Counted from the first letter of the stretch, positions 35,766-45,327 are shown. The stretch is 64,000 nt of DNA from Ruegeria sp. TM1040 (GCF_000014065.1 NC_008043.1:625001-689000), one strand, 5' to 3'. Notes: a model not told the origin generated them from the sequence alone. Translations and numbers: made by a program.

Positions 35766-38700
35766 TCAGGCCCTCAACGCCTCGCTGCTATCGGATTCAG
35801 GTTCGATTTCACCGCGATCCGTGACCGTGATGACATCGCCATGAGAGAGCGCCTCGAGGCCCTGTGCGCCAACGAGCATCAGGATCTGCTTTTCACGGGC
35901 AACGATTGCCATGTGACTGAGCCAGCCACCGACAACACTGATCACCGCGCCGGCCTGCTGAACTTGTGGCAGCCACGCGGGGTTTACCATGCGACAGACG
36001 ATGATGTCGCCGGGCTCGAACCCTTCAAAGGCCTCGGGCCCATAGGCGGTTTCATCGGCAATCCTGTACACGCGACCAGTGGCGCGACCGGAACCTGCAA
36101 CGCAAATACCGCCAAGCGTGCCCTCGTCGAGCGTCTTGACGCCCCCGGATGAGAGCTGCTCACAGTCCCGCAAACTCAGTTGAACCGCGTTTGGTGCAAG
36201 ATCCCGGCAGAGCGTATCATGATGTTTGCGCTGTTCTGCTTGCGCTCTGAGCATGTCTACCTGCGTCCAATCGGCCGTGAGGATTTCGTCCAGCGTCAGA
36301 TAGAAGATCAGTGACCCCAGACCGGTGTCCTCCCCCAATGCACAGAGCGCGCGCCGCAGCTCACTCAGGACGCGCAGGGATTCATGCTTGGCCCGTTCCT
36401 TGAGGTCCTGGAAGGCGATTGCGATTTCTAGGGTTTGCCTCAGCGTTTCTGGCACGCCAGAGGGCAGTTCAGCGGGTTCCAACCCGTGATGAGAGGGATC
36501 AAGCAACGTAAACAAAAGCCCGGGCGCCTCGTAATAGCGCGGTGTCGACAATTCGTAGTCAAACATCGCCCGGTGTCCCATCAATTCAAGCGCGCGGGCC
36601 TGTGCTTCCTCTTCGGTGCCTGTGCATTGCGCCAGGAGGCTGGCTGGCGAATACTTCAATTCAGCCTGCATCAAATGGCTGCGCAGGGCAGGATCGCCTT
36701 GTGCAGCGGCATTGGCCTCTTGCATGGCAAACGCGGCGAGCAAGTTGATCTTCTCCGCCTCGACATAGATCTCCGTGACAAAGTAGTCGCGCAGGACCGA
36801 TATTGTTTTCAACAGCTTGTGCCGAGGGAGGGCCTCAAAACGCAGCGCCTGCCAGTCCTCGATGCGATCCAGAAGAGCCGGAAGCACCTCGCGTTCGAAC
36901 CCTTCAAGTGTCGGTGTCAGTTGCTTGCGCATGCGGTTCGCTCGATTCCCGCGCAGATCCATCGAGAGCTCTTTTTTCAACGCAGTGTCGACATAGGTTT
37001 TACCAAAGAGGCGCACCAAATGCGCATCCTCGCCCTCGGGAAGGTTGTAGGGCAAGCCCAATGCCCGGCTGGCGAGATCAAGACTGCCCCCGGGGGCCCA
37101 AAGGTTGCTCATCAAGGAAAAAGACAGGGGCGTTGGGCGCGGAAGAACCTCGCTCATTTCGTCCTGCTCAAGGATGATCGCATCGGAATCCTCAGTGTGT
37201 GATCGCGCGGCAAAGAGCCTGCGCCACTCTTCGGCCGCGGCCTGTTCAGAGGCACTGCCGATCGCCACGGTTGTGATGTCTCGAGATTGTAGGATGTAGA
37301 ACTGACCCTCGGACCAAGCCCATTCGATGTCCTGCGGCCTCTCAAATAGCGCCTCGATGGCGCGTCCCATCTGCAAAAGGTTTGCCGGGTCAAACGGCGG
37401 GGCGTATGTGTCTTGCGCCGCTAGACCGCTCACTCGGCCAAAGCGCGCTGTGCCAGGAGTCTTGCGACCGGAAACCAGATCTTCGCCGCATCCCTCGACC
37501 CACTCCAAGAGCATCATTCCGGGGGCCTGCATATCCTGGGTGAACAGAACCCCTGCAAAGGTGGCGTTGACCATTTCCTGCACGAGAATGTTGGCATGGC
37601 CCGCCTCGGCGCTGCCATAGCTGTCCGCGCGCTCCGAGGCAAAGGAAGCCAGAACGGAGCGGATCGCTGCGCAAAGCGTCTCCTTATTGACGTCCAAAAC
37701 AGAGTCAAAAACCCCCGCAAAGCTCTGGTCCGCGCCGTCTTCATTGCTGGCAGACGAACGGACCGCGCAGGGCCTTGGGCCGACATTGCGCCAGATAGAC
37801 GCGGCCATTTGCTGTTGCTTGGGGTCATCCGCATCTTTGAACTGGTTAAGGAAGCGGTCGGTCAGGACAACGGCTTTGGGCACCGGGAATCCCGCCCGCG
37901 ACATCTGCGACAAGCGCAGCGCCTTGTTGCCCGCCGTCGAGAGGGCCTCAGTCTGAGCAAGCGCATGGACACCATCGGGTAGTCGCTTGCGCAACTGTAT
38001 TTTTCGGGCAAACGCGCCAGAGACATAGAGATACTGCACCAACAGCCCTGTAAGGCTCATGGCGAGATAGAGGTTTCCAGCTGCTGACAGCCCCATCGTC
38101 AACAGAAACAGGGCCGGGAGGCCGAGGACCAGCCATAGGAATGCCGCGCGACGAGATTTCGCAATTGCAAGCACGAGATACGCGCCCGCAAGCCCGCAGG
38201 TCAGCACTGGCGCGATCCACATGGGATCGGGAGCGCCCAGATCCGCGATCCACAAGAAACCGCCCGCAACCTCTGCTGCGGCCCGCTCGGCGGCTTGCAA
38301 CCCCAGCATCATCAACGGCAGGAACAACAAGGCCGCCATATTGCGCATGGGGGTTAATCCATGTTGTGCATAAAACGCGCGGATCGCGCGCGCCTTGCGC
38401 ATCGGGTCATGGGCGAGTCGCGTTTTTAGCGCCTCCAGATCCGCCTTGTGGCGACGCAGGGTGATCTGATCGCTCTCGGATTTGAGTGCGATGGGCAGCA
38501 CGAGAACTCGCGAGATCGCCGCCAGTGCCAACAGGCTCAGCAGCAGATGAGACTTGGCGTGCCCCCACAGCAGAGCAGCACTGAGGCCGGCGATGGCCTT
38601 GTCCCAAAGACCACTTTCCTGTTCGGCCAGCCACTCCACCACATGCGGTTTGGGCGGCGGCGCAATGAAGTACTCCCAGGGAACAGTATATCGGCCCTCA

Positions 38701-39764
38701 AATGGGATCCCCGCCTGTGTCAGTTCCAGACCCAGCACCTGACCCATGAAACAACTGCGCCGATCATAACAGGCCGCAACCGTCGGAACCTTGCGCAGGC
38801 GGGAAATCCGTCGCGCGAGTTCCTCACTCGTGAGCGCCCGCAGTGGGATATTGATTGCACCGGGCAGGTGCCCAGTTTCAAAATCGCCGGGATAACGGGT
38901 GTCGACAATCTGGACGTGCTCGCCCGCCATGTAGGATTTGAATGTCTCGGTATTTATCAGGCGAGACTTGTTCGGGTATTCGGGGATTGCGCGCAGATCA
39001 GAGAGGCTCTGAACGCGACTGTCGGAGAAATCGCGCCCCTCGACGATCCATTTTTCGATACCGCCAGTGATGAAGCGACAGTCGATGCCGAGCTTCGCGA
39101 GCTCCGTGCAGGTCTCAGAGCTTCTATTGCCATTGTGACAAAACAGGACAACTGTATCGCCCGGCGCCAAGGGTGGATTTTCGCGAAAGTCCGGGAAGCG
39201 GATGTGGTCCGCGCCGGGCAAAGTGCCCATGGCGTTCTCTGCGGTCTCGCGAATATCAAAGAATTTGACGTCCCCATTGGACAGCAGCGCGGAAGCCTCC
39301 TCGGTGGTGATGCCCTGCGCGTGGGTTTCTTGCGCGCTATAGCTGGTCTCTTTCAGCTCTTCGTCCTTGATCTCGGTGCCCGCAAACTGAGCGGGCCGGG
39401 TCAAGGTGGCTTGCAGGCGCAGCTGCTCTTCTGTCTTGTGGCTTTGCCACTGCCAGTGATTTGCAAAACCCAAAGCTACAATCAGCAAAATCAGCGCCGT
39501 CATCGTTTTGACGGGAAATTTTCTGCCACCTGAACGGGTTTTCAGACCCAAACGTGACGCGATAATCGCGCCAAAGCCTGAAATCGTTGCGACAACCACA
39601 GCGAGAATCTGTGACAAGGACGAGACCGAGCCAAGAACCAATTCTGGGGAGGGAATCGCATATGCTGCGGTCGGGGCTACAGACAAAAACGCCGCAATTG
39701 ATGCAAAACAAATACAAATTTTAACCGTCTGGGCGATACAAGGCGGTAAGAATGGTGTACTCAC
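35766..39764 (-). CDS. Giant rhodanese-YidC/Oxa1-PEP-synthase-like fusion membrane protein
   Basis: About 1332 residues. Order: signal or membrane helix ending near AAYA, a second helix (about 85-100), rhodanese 1 (about 150-245; LFCHNGNRSS with catalytic Cys), rhodanese 2 (about 265-365; AACYDRRSC), YidC/Oxa1-like membrane domain (about 400-585; SRVLVLPIALKSESDQ, FYAQHGLTPMRNM), then a PEP-synthase/rifampicin-phosphotransferase-like part. The ATP-binding region is AVRSSASNEDGADQSFAGVF, DIEWAWSEGQFYILQSRDIT closes it, and the mobile phosphohistidine domain ends the protein (GGWLSHMAIVAR, catalytic His). The PEP-synthase TIM barrel is absent, so the phosphate acceptor is unknown. Start GTG 39764 is chosen for AAGGA just upstream and a good signal peptide; an ATG at 39818 is the alternative. 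It faces a PhnD-like binding protein and a hybrid kinase. Confidence 0.85.
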   Translation of the reverse strand: MSTPFLPPCIAQTVKICICFASIAAFLSVAPTAAYAIPSPELVLGSVSSLSQILAVVVATISGFGAIIASRLGLKTRSGGRKFPVKTMTALILLIVALGFANHWQWQSHKTEEQLRLQATLTRPAQFAGTEIKDEELKETSYSAQETHAQGITTEEASALLSNGDVKFFDIRETAENAMGTLPGADHIRFPDFRENPPLAPGDTVVLFCHNGNRSSETCTELAKLGIDCRFITGGIEKWIVEGRDFSDSRVQSLSDLRAIPEYPNKSRLINTETFKSYMAGEHVQIVDTRYPGDFETGHLPGAINIPLRALTSEELARRISRLRKVPTVAACYDRRSCFMGQVLGLELTQAGIPFEGRYTVPWEYFIAPPPKPHVVEWLAEQESGLWDKAIAGLSAALLWGHAKSHLLLSLLALAAISRVLVLPIALKSESDQITLRRHKADLEALKTRLAHDPMRKARAIRAFYAQHGLTPMRNMAALLFLPLMMLGLQAAERAAAEVAGGFLWIADLGAPDPMWIAPVLTCGLAGAYLVLAIAKSRRAAFLWLVLGLPALFLLTMGLSAAGNLYLAMSLTGLLVQYLYVSGAFARKIQLRKRLPDGVHALAQTEALSTAGNKALRLSQMSRAGFPVPKAVVLTDRFLNQFKDADDPKQQQMAASIWRNVGPRPCAVRSSASNEDGADQSFAGVFDSVLDVNKETLCAAIRSVLASFASERADSYGSAEAGHANILVQEMVNATFAGVLFTQDMQAPGMMLLEWVEGCGEDLVSGRKTPGTARFGRVSGLAAQDTYAPPFDPANLLQMGRAIEALFERPQDIEWAWSEGQFYILQSRDITTVAIGSASEQAAAEEWRRLFAARSHTEDSDAIILEQDEMSEVLPRPTPLSFSLMSNLWAPGGSLDLASRALGLPYNLPEGEDAHLVRLFGKTYVDTALKKELSMDLRGNRANRMRKQLTPTLEGFEREVLPALLDRIEDWQALRFEALPRHKLLKTISVLRDYFVTEIYVEAEKINLLAAFAMQEANAAAQGDPALRSHLMQAELKYSPASLLAQCTGTEEEAQARALELMGHRAMFDYELSTPRYYEAPGLLFTLLDPSHHGLEPAELPSGVPETLRQTLEIAIAFQDLKERAKHESLRVLSELRRALCALGEDTGLGSLIFYLTLDEILTADWTQVDMLRAQAEQRKHHDTLCRDLAPNAVQLSLRDCEQLSSGGVKTLDEGTLGGICVAGSGRATGRVYRIADETAYGPEAFEGFEPGDIIVCRMVNPAWLPQVQQAGAVISVVGGWLSHMAIVAREKQILMLVGAQGLEALSHGDVITVTDRGEIEPESDSSEALRA

Positions 39765-39979
39765 GGGTAGTCCTTCTGAACGGAAAGGGAACCTGATGGA
39801 GGTTTTAGGATGCGTCATAGAAACGTCGCATTCCTTTCCAGAGGGTTAATTTTTTCGCGGAACGAGTGATTATTGGTTAATTTTCAATAAGTTTTCGGCT
39901 TATCTATGGCATAGAGTTGGTTGGAAACAGACGCTCAGAGGGTGACACTTGCCCAAACGCGTTGAGATTGGAGAGGTTC

Positions 39980-40789
39980 ATGCCGAAGGCATACGCGTCT
40001 GTTAGAAGCACAGCGGCTCATTCGCCTTCTGGGTGTGGCGCTGTGAAACGACTCGCCACCGCGCTGGTTGCATGCGTGCTACTGCTCGTTGCAGCGCATC
40101 CCGCTCGTGCAGAGATTGAGTTGGTTTTTGGCACTTATGCTGCAGACAAGCCGTCTGCGACGGTGCGCAAATATCGTCCGTTTTTGACTTTCCTTGAAAA
40201 CCAGATGGAAATTCTTCTCGAAGAAGATGTCACGATCGGTTTGAAAATTTCAAAAGACTACGAGACCAGCATCGACGATCTGGCGATCGGGCGAGTCGAC
40301 TTTGCACGGTTTGGACCAGCCTCCTATGTGCATGCAACGGATCGCAACCCGGGCATATCGATCATTGCCATGGAGTCCAAGAAAGGCAGCAAGCGCTTTA
40401 GAGGGGTGATCGCCGTTCACAAGGACAGCGGCATCGAACGTGTCGAAGATCTGGCCGGGCTGTCGTTTGCCTTTGGTGATGAGTTGTCGACGATCGGACG
40501 GTATCTCTCGCAGTCGTATCTGTTGGATGCGGGGATCACGGCTGATCAGCTGCATGGCTATGAATATTTGGGGCGCCACGATCTTGTGGGTGAGGCGGTT
40601 GGAGCCGGAAAATTCAGTGCGGGTGCCTTGAAAGAGAGCACCTTTAAAGAACTCGTTGCCAAAGGTGTGCCCATCCGCGCTCTGGCGTCTTTTGACAACG
40701 TCACAAAGCCCTGGCTTGCACGCGCGGGGCTCGACGAACGGGTACTGGAGGCGATGAAGTCTGTGATGTTGTCTTCGCAGAATGAATAG
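39980..40789 (+). CDS. PhnD-like phosphate/phosphonate-type substrate-binding protein, cut by an in-frame TAG
   Basis: Periplasmic binding protein of the PhnD/Phosphonate-bd family. A signal peptide ends near ARA-EIEL. ELVFGTYAADKPSATVRKYRPFLTFLENQM and GRVDFARFGPASYVHA are the family's first domain. The start ATG 39980 follows GGAG. The frame ends at TAG 40787-40789, yet the same frame continues for 31 more codons with typical C-terminal sequence to 40885, overlapping the kinase start. It is therefore a recent nonsense change, a sequencing error, or a read-through. The kinase probably senses the ligand through this protein. Confidence 0.82.
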   Translation: MPKAYASVRSTAAHSPSGCGAVKRLATALVACVLLLVAAHPARAEIELVFGTYAADKPSATVRKYRPFLTFLENQMEILLEEDVTIGLKISKDYETSIDDLAIGRVDFARFGPASYVHATDRNPGISIIAMESKKGSKRFRGVIAVHKDSGIERVEDLAGLSFAFGDELSTIGRYLSQSYLLDAGITADQLHGYEYLGRHDLVGEAVGAGKFSAGALKESTFKELVAKGVPIRALASFDNVTKPWLARAGLDERVLEAMKSVMLSSQNE

Positions 40790-40885
40790 ATGATGAAACG
40801 AGTCGCCAAGAACGGTTTTCTCGCGGGCAGCGATGAGGACTATGATTTTGTGAGGCGCGCAATGATACGGAGCCAAGGGTTTTGA
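40790..40885 (+). pseudogene. C-terminal remainder of the PhnD-like protein after the TAG
   Basis: In frame with the gene before it. MMKRVAKNGFLAGSDEDYDF followed by VRRAM is the usual end of PhnD-family binding proteins (a G-F-x-x-x-x-D-x-D-Y-D motif). The stop TGA (40883-40885) overlaps the TTG start of the kinase, the kind of coupling expected if the full-length protein was once, or is still, translated through. Confidence 0.65.
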
Positions 40886-43194
40886 AAGCGCCACTGCGCA
40901 AACTCTTACAAAGCAAAGGGATTCTATCTCAGATCGTCGTGTCGATGTCGCTCGCGGCGCTTTTGGTCGTTGTTGCGGTCGGCGGTGTGGCCCGGCGCTA
41001 CGAGGTGGAGCGTGTCAGCGAACAGCTGAGTGAACAGGCCAATCTGACAGTTTCGCTGCTGAGCGGGCTCATGCTTGAAGCGATCATTGTCGAGGATGTC
41101 CCGGTTCTGGAAACCGGTCTGGTCGAGGCGATCACACGCTACCCCAAAATCCTGTCGATCAATATCGAGAATAGCGAGGGGGAGGTCATCGCGGAGGCCT
41201 CCAATAGCGCAGCCGATGAGGCTGAGGGCTATGTGATGTATCGACGCCCCGTCGAGTTCGAGGGTTTTGTCTTTGGCACCATGGTCGTGCAATGGTCGAC
41301 GGCCGAGGGTCGCGAAATCGTGCTCGACAAGGTGCGCCAAACCATCACCTGGACCGTGTTGGCGGTGATCGCGATGTCGCTCTTGATGCTGTATCTCGTG
41401 TATCGGTTGGCTTTGAACCCCTTGCAGATCGTGCACGCACGCATGTCTAATGCAGTTGCGGGTGCCAAGACCGGCCATTTCTCGCTTCCTTGGTATTCAA
41501 GCCGGGAGTTTCAGGCATTGAATGTTTCGGTCGGCGTGTTGGAAGACAGTTTTGCCGAGCGCGACGAGCGGGAAAAAGCCCTAGAACACGCCCGTGAGCA
41601 GGCCGAGATCGCCAGCCGCGCGAAATCTGAATTCCTCGCCAATATGAGTCATGAAATTCGCACTCCGATGAACGGTGTGATCGGGATGGCAGAAGTGCTG
41701 CGCGAGACCGAACTGACACCGGATCAGGAGCTCTATACCGAGACAATCGTAAAGTCCGGCAATGCGCTGCTGAGCATCATCAACGATATTCTCAGCTTTT
41801 CAAAAATCGAAGCGGGCAAGCTCGAACTGACACAGGCCACCTTCAATCTGCGGACGGTGATCGAGGATGTCATCATGCTGCTGGCGCCCAAGGCGGCGGA
41901 AAAATGGGTTCAGCTGACCCTGCGCTATGACCCTGATCTAGCAGAGTTTTACGACGGTGACGCAGGGCGTATCCGCCAGATCGTGACCAATGTTGTTGGC
42001 AATGCAGTCAAGTTCACATCGCGTGGTTCGGTACACATTGATGTGACCGGCGTCGCACGCGGACAGCTGATGGATCTGCGCATTTCTGTTGTTGATACGG
42101 GCATCGGTATCCCTGCCGAAAAACTGGACCGGATCTTCCATGCCTTTGAGCAGGTCGATGGCGCCGCGACGCGGAATTTTGAGGGGACTGGGCTGGGGCT
42201 GGCGATCTCGACGCGACTTCTTCAGATGATGAAGGGGCGCATCCATGTGACGTCCAGCGAAGGCAAAGGGTCTGTCTTTACCATCGACATTTCACTGCCA
42301 ACCAGCGACCGCGCGCCCGTCGCGTTTCTGCCTGAGCAGCCCGTCTCGGGACTTCATGCATTGATCGTGGACGATCTCGAACTCAATCGCCGGATTCTCG
42401 GGGAGCGGTTGCGCTCTTGGGGTTTGCGGGTCACCGAGGCGGCCTCTGCGATGGAGGCCATGCTGCATCTGGATGAAATGCGGGATGCGACGGATACCTG
42501 CGACCTCATCTTTCTCGACTATAACATGCCCGATTGCGATGGGTACGAATTGGCGCTGCGCATCCGGGGGCTGCCCAATACCGCGAGTGTGCCGATCATC
42601 GTGATTTCCTCCGTCGACCCGGCTCTGTCGCAATCGATGCTGGCAGACATCGAGGTGTGTCATCAGGTGTTGAAGCCCGTGCGGGCAGATGACCTGCGCG
42701 GCGTGATCAGTCAGGCGCTCGGTGCAGGTTCCGCAGTGGAAGAGCGCGCGCCTTCGGGTTCAGAAGATGCGAAGATTATGCAGCGTATCAAGGTGCTGAT
42801 GGCAGAAGACAATCGCACCAATCAGGTCGTCGTTACGCGCATGCTCAAGAGTGAAAGCGTGGACATCATCATTGCGTCCAACGGTCAGGAAGCCATTGAG
42901 ATGTATCTAAGAGAGCGCCCCGATGTCATCCTCATGGACATGATGATGCCGGTTATGGACGGGCTCGACGCAACAAAGGCCATTCGCAAGATCGAAAACG
43001 AAACCGGCGTGCGCCAAGTGCCGATCATTGCGCTGACGGCGAATGCCTTGCAGAGCCACGAAGAAGCCTGTCTTGAGGTTGGCATGGATGACTTTCTCAG
43101 TAAGCCGATCCGAAAGCAGGCGCTTCTGGACGCGCTTCACCAATGGACCGAGGATCGCGACTCGGCGGAGCCTCAGAACAAGCTCGAAGCCTAG
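40882..43194 (+). CDS. Hybrid sensor histidine kinase with two receiver domains
   Basis: 770 residues. A membrane helix near 15-35, a periplasmic sensing stretch to about 150, a second helix (about 155-175) and a linker are followed by HisKA (NMSHEIRTPMNGVIGMAEV with phospho-His), the ATPase domain (VGNAVKFTSRGSV, DTGIGIPAEKL, GTGLGLAIS), a receiver (LIVDDLELN... LIFLDYNMPDCDGYEL) and a second receiver (LMAEDNRTNQ... ILMDMMMPVMDGLDA, K in LSKPIRKQ). No Hpt domain or output domain is attached, so it must act through another protein. Start TTG 40882 overlaps the binding-protein frame. The periplasmic loop plus an adjacent PhnD-like protein suggest ligand sensing. Confidence 0.93.
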   Translation: MKAPLRKLLQSKGILSQIVVSMSLAALLVVVAVGGVARRYEVERVSEQLSEQANLTVSLLSGLMLEAIIVEDVPVLETGLVEAITRYPKILSINIENSEGEVIAEASNSAADEAEGYVMYRRPVEFEGFVFGTMVVQWSTAEGREIVLDKVRQTITWTVLAVIAMSLLMLYLVYRLALNPLQIVHARMSNAVAGAKTGHFSLPWYSSREFQALNVSVGVLEDSFAERDEREKALEHAREQAEIASRAKSEFLANMSHEIRTPMNGVIGMAEVLRETELTPDQELYTETIVKSGNALLSIINDILSFSKIEAGKLELTQATFNLRTVIEDVIMLLAPKAAEKWVQLTLRYDPDLAEFYDGDAGRIRQIVTNVVGNAVKFTSRGSVHIDVTGVARGQLMDLRISVVDTGIGIPAEKLDRIFHAFEQVDGAATRNFEGTGLGLAISTRLLQMMKGRIHVTSSEGKGSVFTIDISLPTSDRAPVAFLPEQPVSGLHALIVDDLELNRRILGERLRSWGLRVTEAASAMEAMLHLDEMRDATDTCDLIFLDYNMPDCDGYELALRIRGLPNTASVPIIVISSVDPALSQSMLADIEVCHQVLKPVRADDLRGVISQALGAGSAVEERAPSGSEDAKIMQRIKVLMAEDNRTNQVVVTRMLKSESVDIIIASNGQEAIEMYLRERPDVILMDMMMPVMDGLDATKAIRKIENETGVRQVPIIALTANALQSHEEACLEVGMDDFLSKPIRKQALLDALHQWTEDRDSAEPQNKLEA

Positions 43195-43224
43195 AGCGCG
43201 CAGCCTCGCAAGACGCTGCGCCGC

Positions 43225-44037
43225 TCATCCTTGGCGGCGCAAGCTTCTTCCGATCAGGGCCACAATGCTGGCGGCAGCAAAGAGCGCGGTTCCGGTGCTG
43301 ACGATGGTGGGGCCTGTAGGTGTGTCCGCGCCAAAAGAAACGTAGATGCCTCCCACGACAGAGGCGCAGCCGATGCAGATCGCCAAAACCGCCATCCGCT
43401 CCGGCGTGGAGGAAAAGGCCCGGGCTGTTGCGGCTGGTATCAGCAACATCGCCGCAATCAACAAGACACCGACCACCTTGATCGCGACGGCCACGACAAG
43501 GGCAAGCGCAAGCGTGAGCACAAGTTGCTCGCGCCTCGGGTTGACGCCAGAGGCCTGCGCAAGTTCGGGGTTCAGGGTCGCGATCAACAGCGAGGACCAG
43601 CGCCACCACATGAGCCCGAGCACCATGGCGGCACCCGACCAGATCACCGCGAGGTCCCCGCGGGATACGGCCAGAATATCGCCAAAAAGATAGGCCATGA
43701 GGTCGACGCGCACTCCTTGCAAGAAGGACACAGCAACCAACCCCAGTGCCAGAGCGCTGTGGGCCATCACTCCCAGGAGCGTATCCATTGCATATCCACG
43801 CCCACTTAGCGTTGAAATGGTGCTGGCCATCAGCAGCGCTGTTACAAGCACGCCACTGAAAATCGACACATCGAATGTCAGCGCCAGCGCAACGCCGAGG
43901 ATCGATGCATGTGCGGTGGCGTCGCCAAAGTAGGCCATCCGGCGCCACACGACAAAACAGCCAAGAGGGGCGGCGGCAAAGGCCACTCCAATCCCGGCAA
44001 GCGCTGCGCGAATTATGAAGTCGTCCAGAAAGATCAT
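43225..44037 (-). CDS. znuB: Zinc ABC transporter permease
   Basis: 270 residues with about eight hydrophobic segments, ABC-3 family. GCFVVWRRMAYFGDATAHASILGVAL near the N-terminus and VLLIAAMLLIPAATARAFSSTPERMAVLAICIG in the second half are typical. Forms the channel for zinc import with the ATPase gene it overlaps (ATGA). Confidence 0.93.
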   Translation of the reverse strand: MIFLDDFIIRAALAGIGVAFAAAPLGCFVVWRRMAYFGDATAHASILGVALALTFDVSIFSGVLVTALLMASTISTLSGRGYAMDTLLGVMAHSALALGLVAVSFLQGVRVDLMAYLFGDILAVSRGDLAVIWSGAAMVLGLMWWRWSSLLIATLNPELAQASGVNPRREQLVLTLALALVVAVAIKVVGVLLIAAMLLIPAATARAFSSTPERMAVLAICIGCASVVGGIYVSFGADTPTGPTIVSTGTALFAAASIVALIGRSLRRQG

Positions 44038-44783
44038 GCGTGCTCATGCTCGTCTTTTGCATGGTCATGATCGCAATCATGGCTGTGATCATGCTCGTGC
44101 CGATAAAGGGCCAGTGCCCCATGCGTGCCGCTGCCAAACAGGGCCTGATATTCCGGTGCGCTAGCCACCTGGGCAGGTGCGCCTTCGCAACAGACGTGCC
44201 CATTGAGGCAGATCACCCGATCCGAGGCCGCCATTACCACATGAAGCTCATGGCTCACCATTAACACTGCGCAGCCGATCTGGCTGCGCACAGAGGCAAT
44301 CTTCTGATAGAAGGCTGCGGATCCGGGTTGGTCGAGACCCTGCGTTGCTTCGTCCAGGATCAGAAGGTCCGGCTTGGACAACAATGCGCGTGCCAGCAGC
44401 ACCCGCTGCATCTGCCCGCCCGACAGCCCGGTCATCTGCCGTTTGCGCAAACCCGGCACCCCCGCCTCGGCCAGGGCATTCTCCGTCTCGGTCTTGCTGA
44501 TGCGAACCGGAAGGCTCAAGAACCGCTCAACCGTGAGCGGGAGTGTGGGGTCGATGTGGAGCTTTTGTGGCACATAACCGATCCGCAGATCCTGCGCGCG
44601 TTCGACCGTCCCGGAACTGAGGGGGAGGGCGCCAATGATGGATCGCAACAGCGTTGATTTGCCGGATCCGTTTGGCCCAAGGATCGTGACGATCTCGCCG
44701 CGGTCAATGTGAAAATCGACGTTTTCCAGTGCCGGCGTTCCACTGTGGCGGATGGTCGCGTTCCGGAGCGAGACAAGGCGCAT
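44034..44783 (-). CDS. znuC: Zinc ABC transporter ATP-binding protein
   Basis: 249 residues. Walker A GPNGSGKST, signature LSGGQMQRVLLARALL, Walker B LLILDEATQGLD. A His-rich tail (HEHDHSHDCDHDHAKDEHEH) may hold zinc. Start ATG 44783 follows AGGA; a longer frame to 44810 overlaps the zur gene more deeply and is less likely. Confidence 0.94.
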   Translation of the reverse strand: MRLVSLRNATIRHSGTPALENVDFHIDRGEIVTILGPNGSGKSTLLRSIIGALPLSSGTVERAQDLRIGYVPQKLHIDPTLPLTVERFLSLPVRISKTETENALAEAGVPGLRKRQMTGLSGGQMQRVLLARALLSKPDLLILDEATQGLDQPGSAAFYQKIASVRSQIGCAVLMVSHELHVVMAASDRVICLNGHVCCEGAPAQVASAPEYQALFGSGTHGALALYRHEHDHSHDCDHDHAKDEHEHA

Positions 44784-44788
44784 ATGGG

Positions 44789-45259
44789 CTATTCCTGGCA
44801 TTTGGGGCAAAGGCCCTCGGCCTCTACCACGGCGCGCTCGATGGTAAACCCGGCGGCGCGTGCCGCATCTCCAAGCTGCCCCTGCATCGGTTCGCGCTGC
44901 GCTTCGGCGACGCTGTCGCAGGATCTGCAGATCATGAAAACAGGCGTATGGGTCTCGCCCGGGTGGACACAGGCGATAAAGGCATTCAGGCGCTCAATCT
45001 TATGCACGAATCCGTGCTTCACGAGGAAATCAAGCGCGCGATAGGCGACAGGAGGCTGGGAGCCGAGTCCTTCGTCGCGCAAGTAGTCCAGAATTTCATA
45101 GGCGCCGAGGGCGCGATGCTGCTGGAGGAGAATTTCCAACACGCGTCTGCGCACGGGCGTGAGCTGCAAGCGGTTGTCTTTGCAGAAGGTTTCAATGGAC
45201 TCCAGCCCACCCGAGATACAGCGGGTATGGTCGTGGGAGGTAAAGCCGACACTGTCCAT
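44789..45259 (-). CDS. zur: Fur-family zinc uptake regulator
   Basis: 156 residues: winged HTH with LQLTPVRRRVLEILLQQHRALGAYEILDYL, the metal site HPGETHTPVFMICRSC and a C-terminal LCPKC, fitting Zur rather than iron-type Fur. Zn-bound Zur represses zinc uptake genes. It is the first gene of zur-znuC-znuB, divergent from znuA, with two Zur-box-like sites between. Confidence 0.9.
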   Translation of the reverse strand: MDSVGFTSHDHTRCISGGLESIETFCKDNRLQLTPVRRRVLEILLQQHRALGAYEILDYLRDEGLGSQPPVAYRALDFLVKHGFVHKIERLNAFIACVHPGETHTPVFMICRSCDSVAEAQREPMQGQLGDAARAAGFTIERAVVEAEGLCPKCQE

Positions 45260-45292
45260 GGGGCCTCCTTCAGGCGTGAATTTGGGATTGAT

Positions 45293-45304
45293 ATGTTACA
45301 ACAT
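45293..45304. promoter_or_regulatory. Zur-box-like site 1
   Basis: ATGTT-AC-AACAT, a perfect inverted repeat with a 2-base spacer, 34 bp upstream of the zur start. Near-match to alphaproteobacterial Zur sites of the GTTATAACAT kind. Confidence 0.5.
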
Positions 45305-45327
45305 GCGGTTTATCAAGTCGCAATAAC

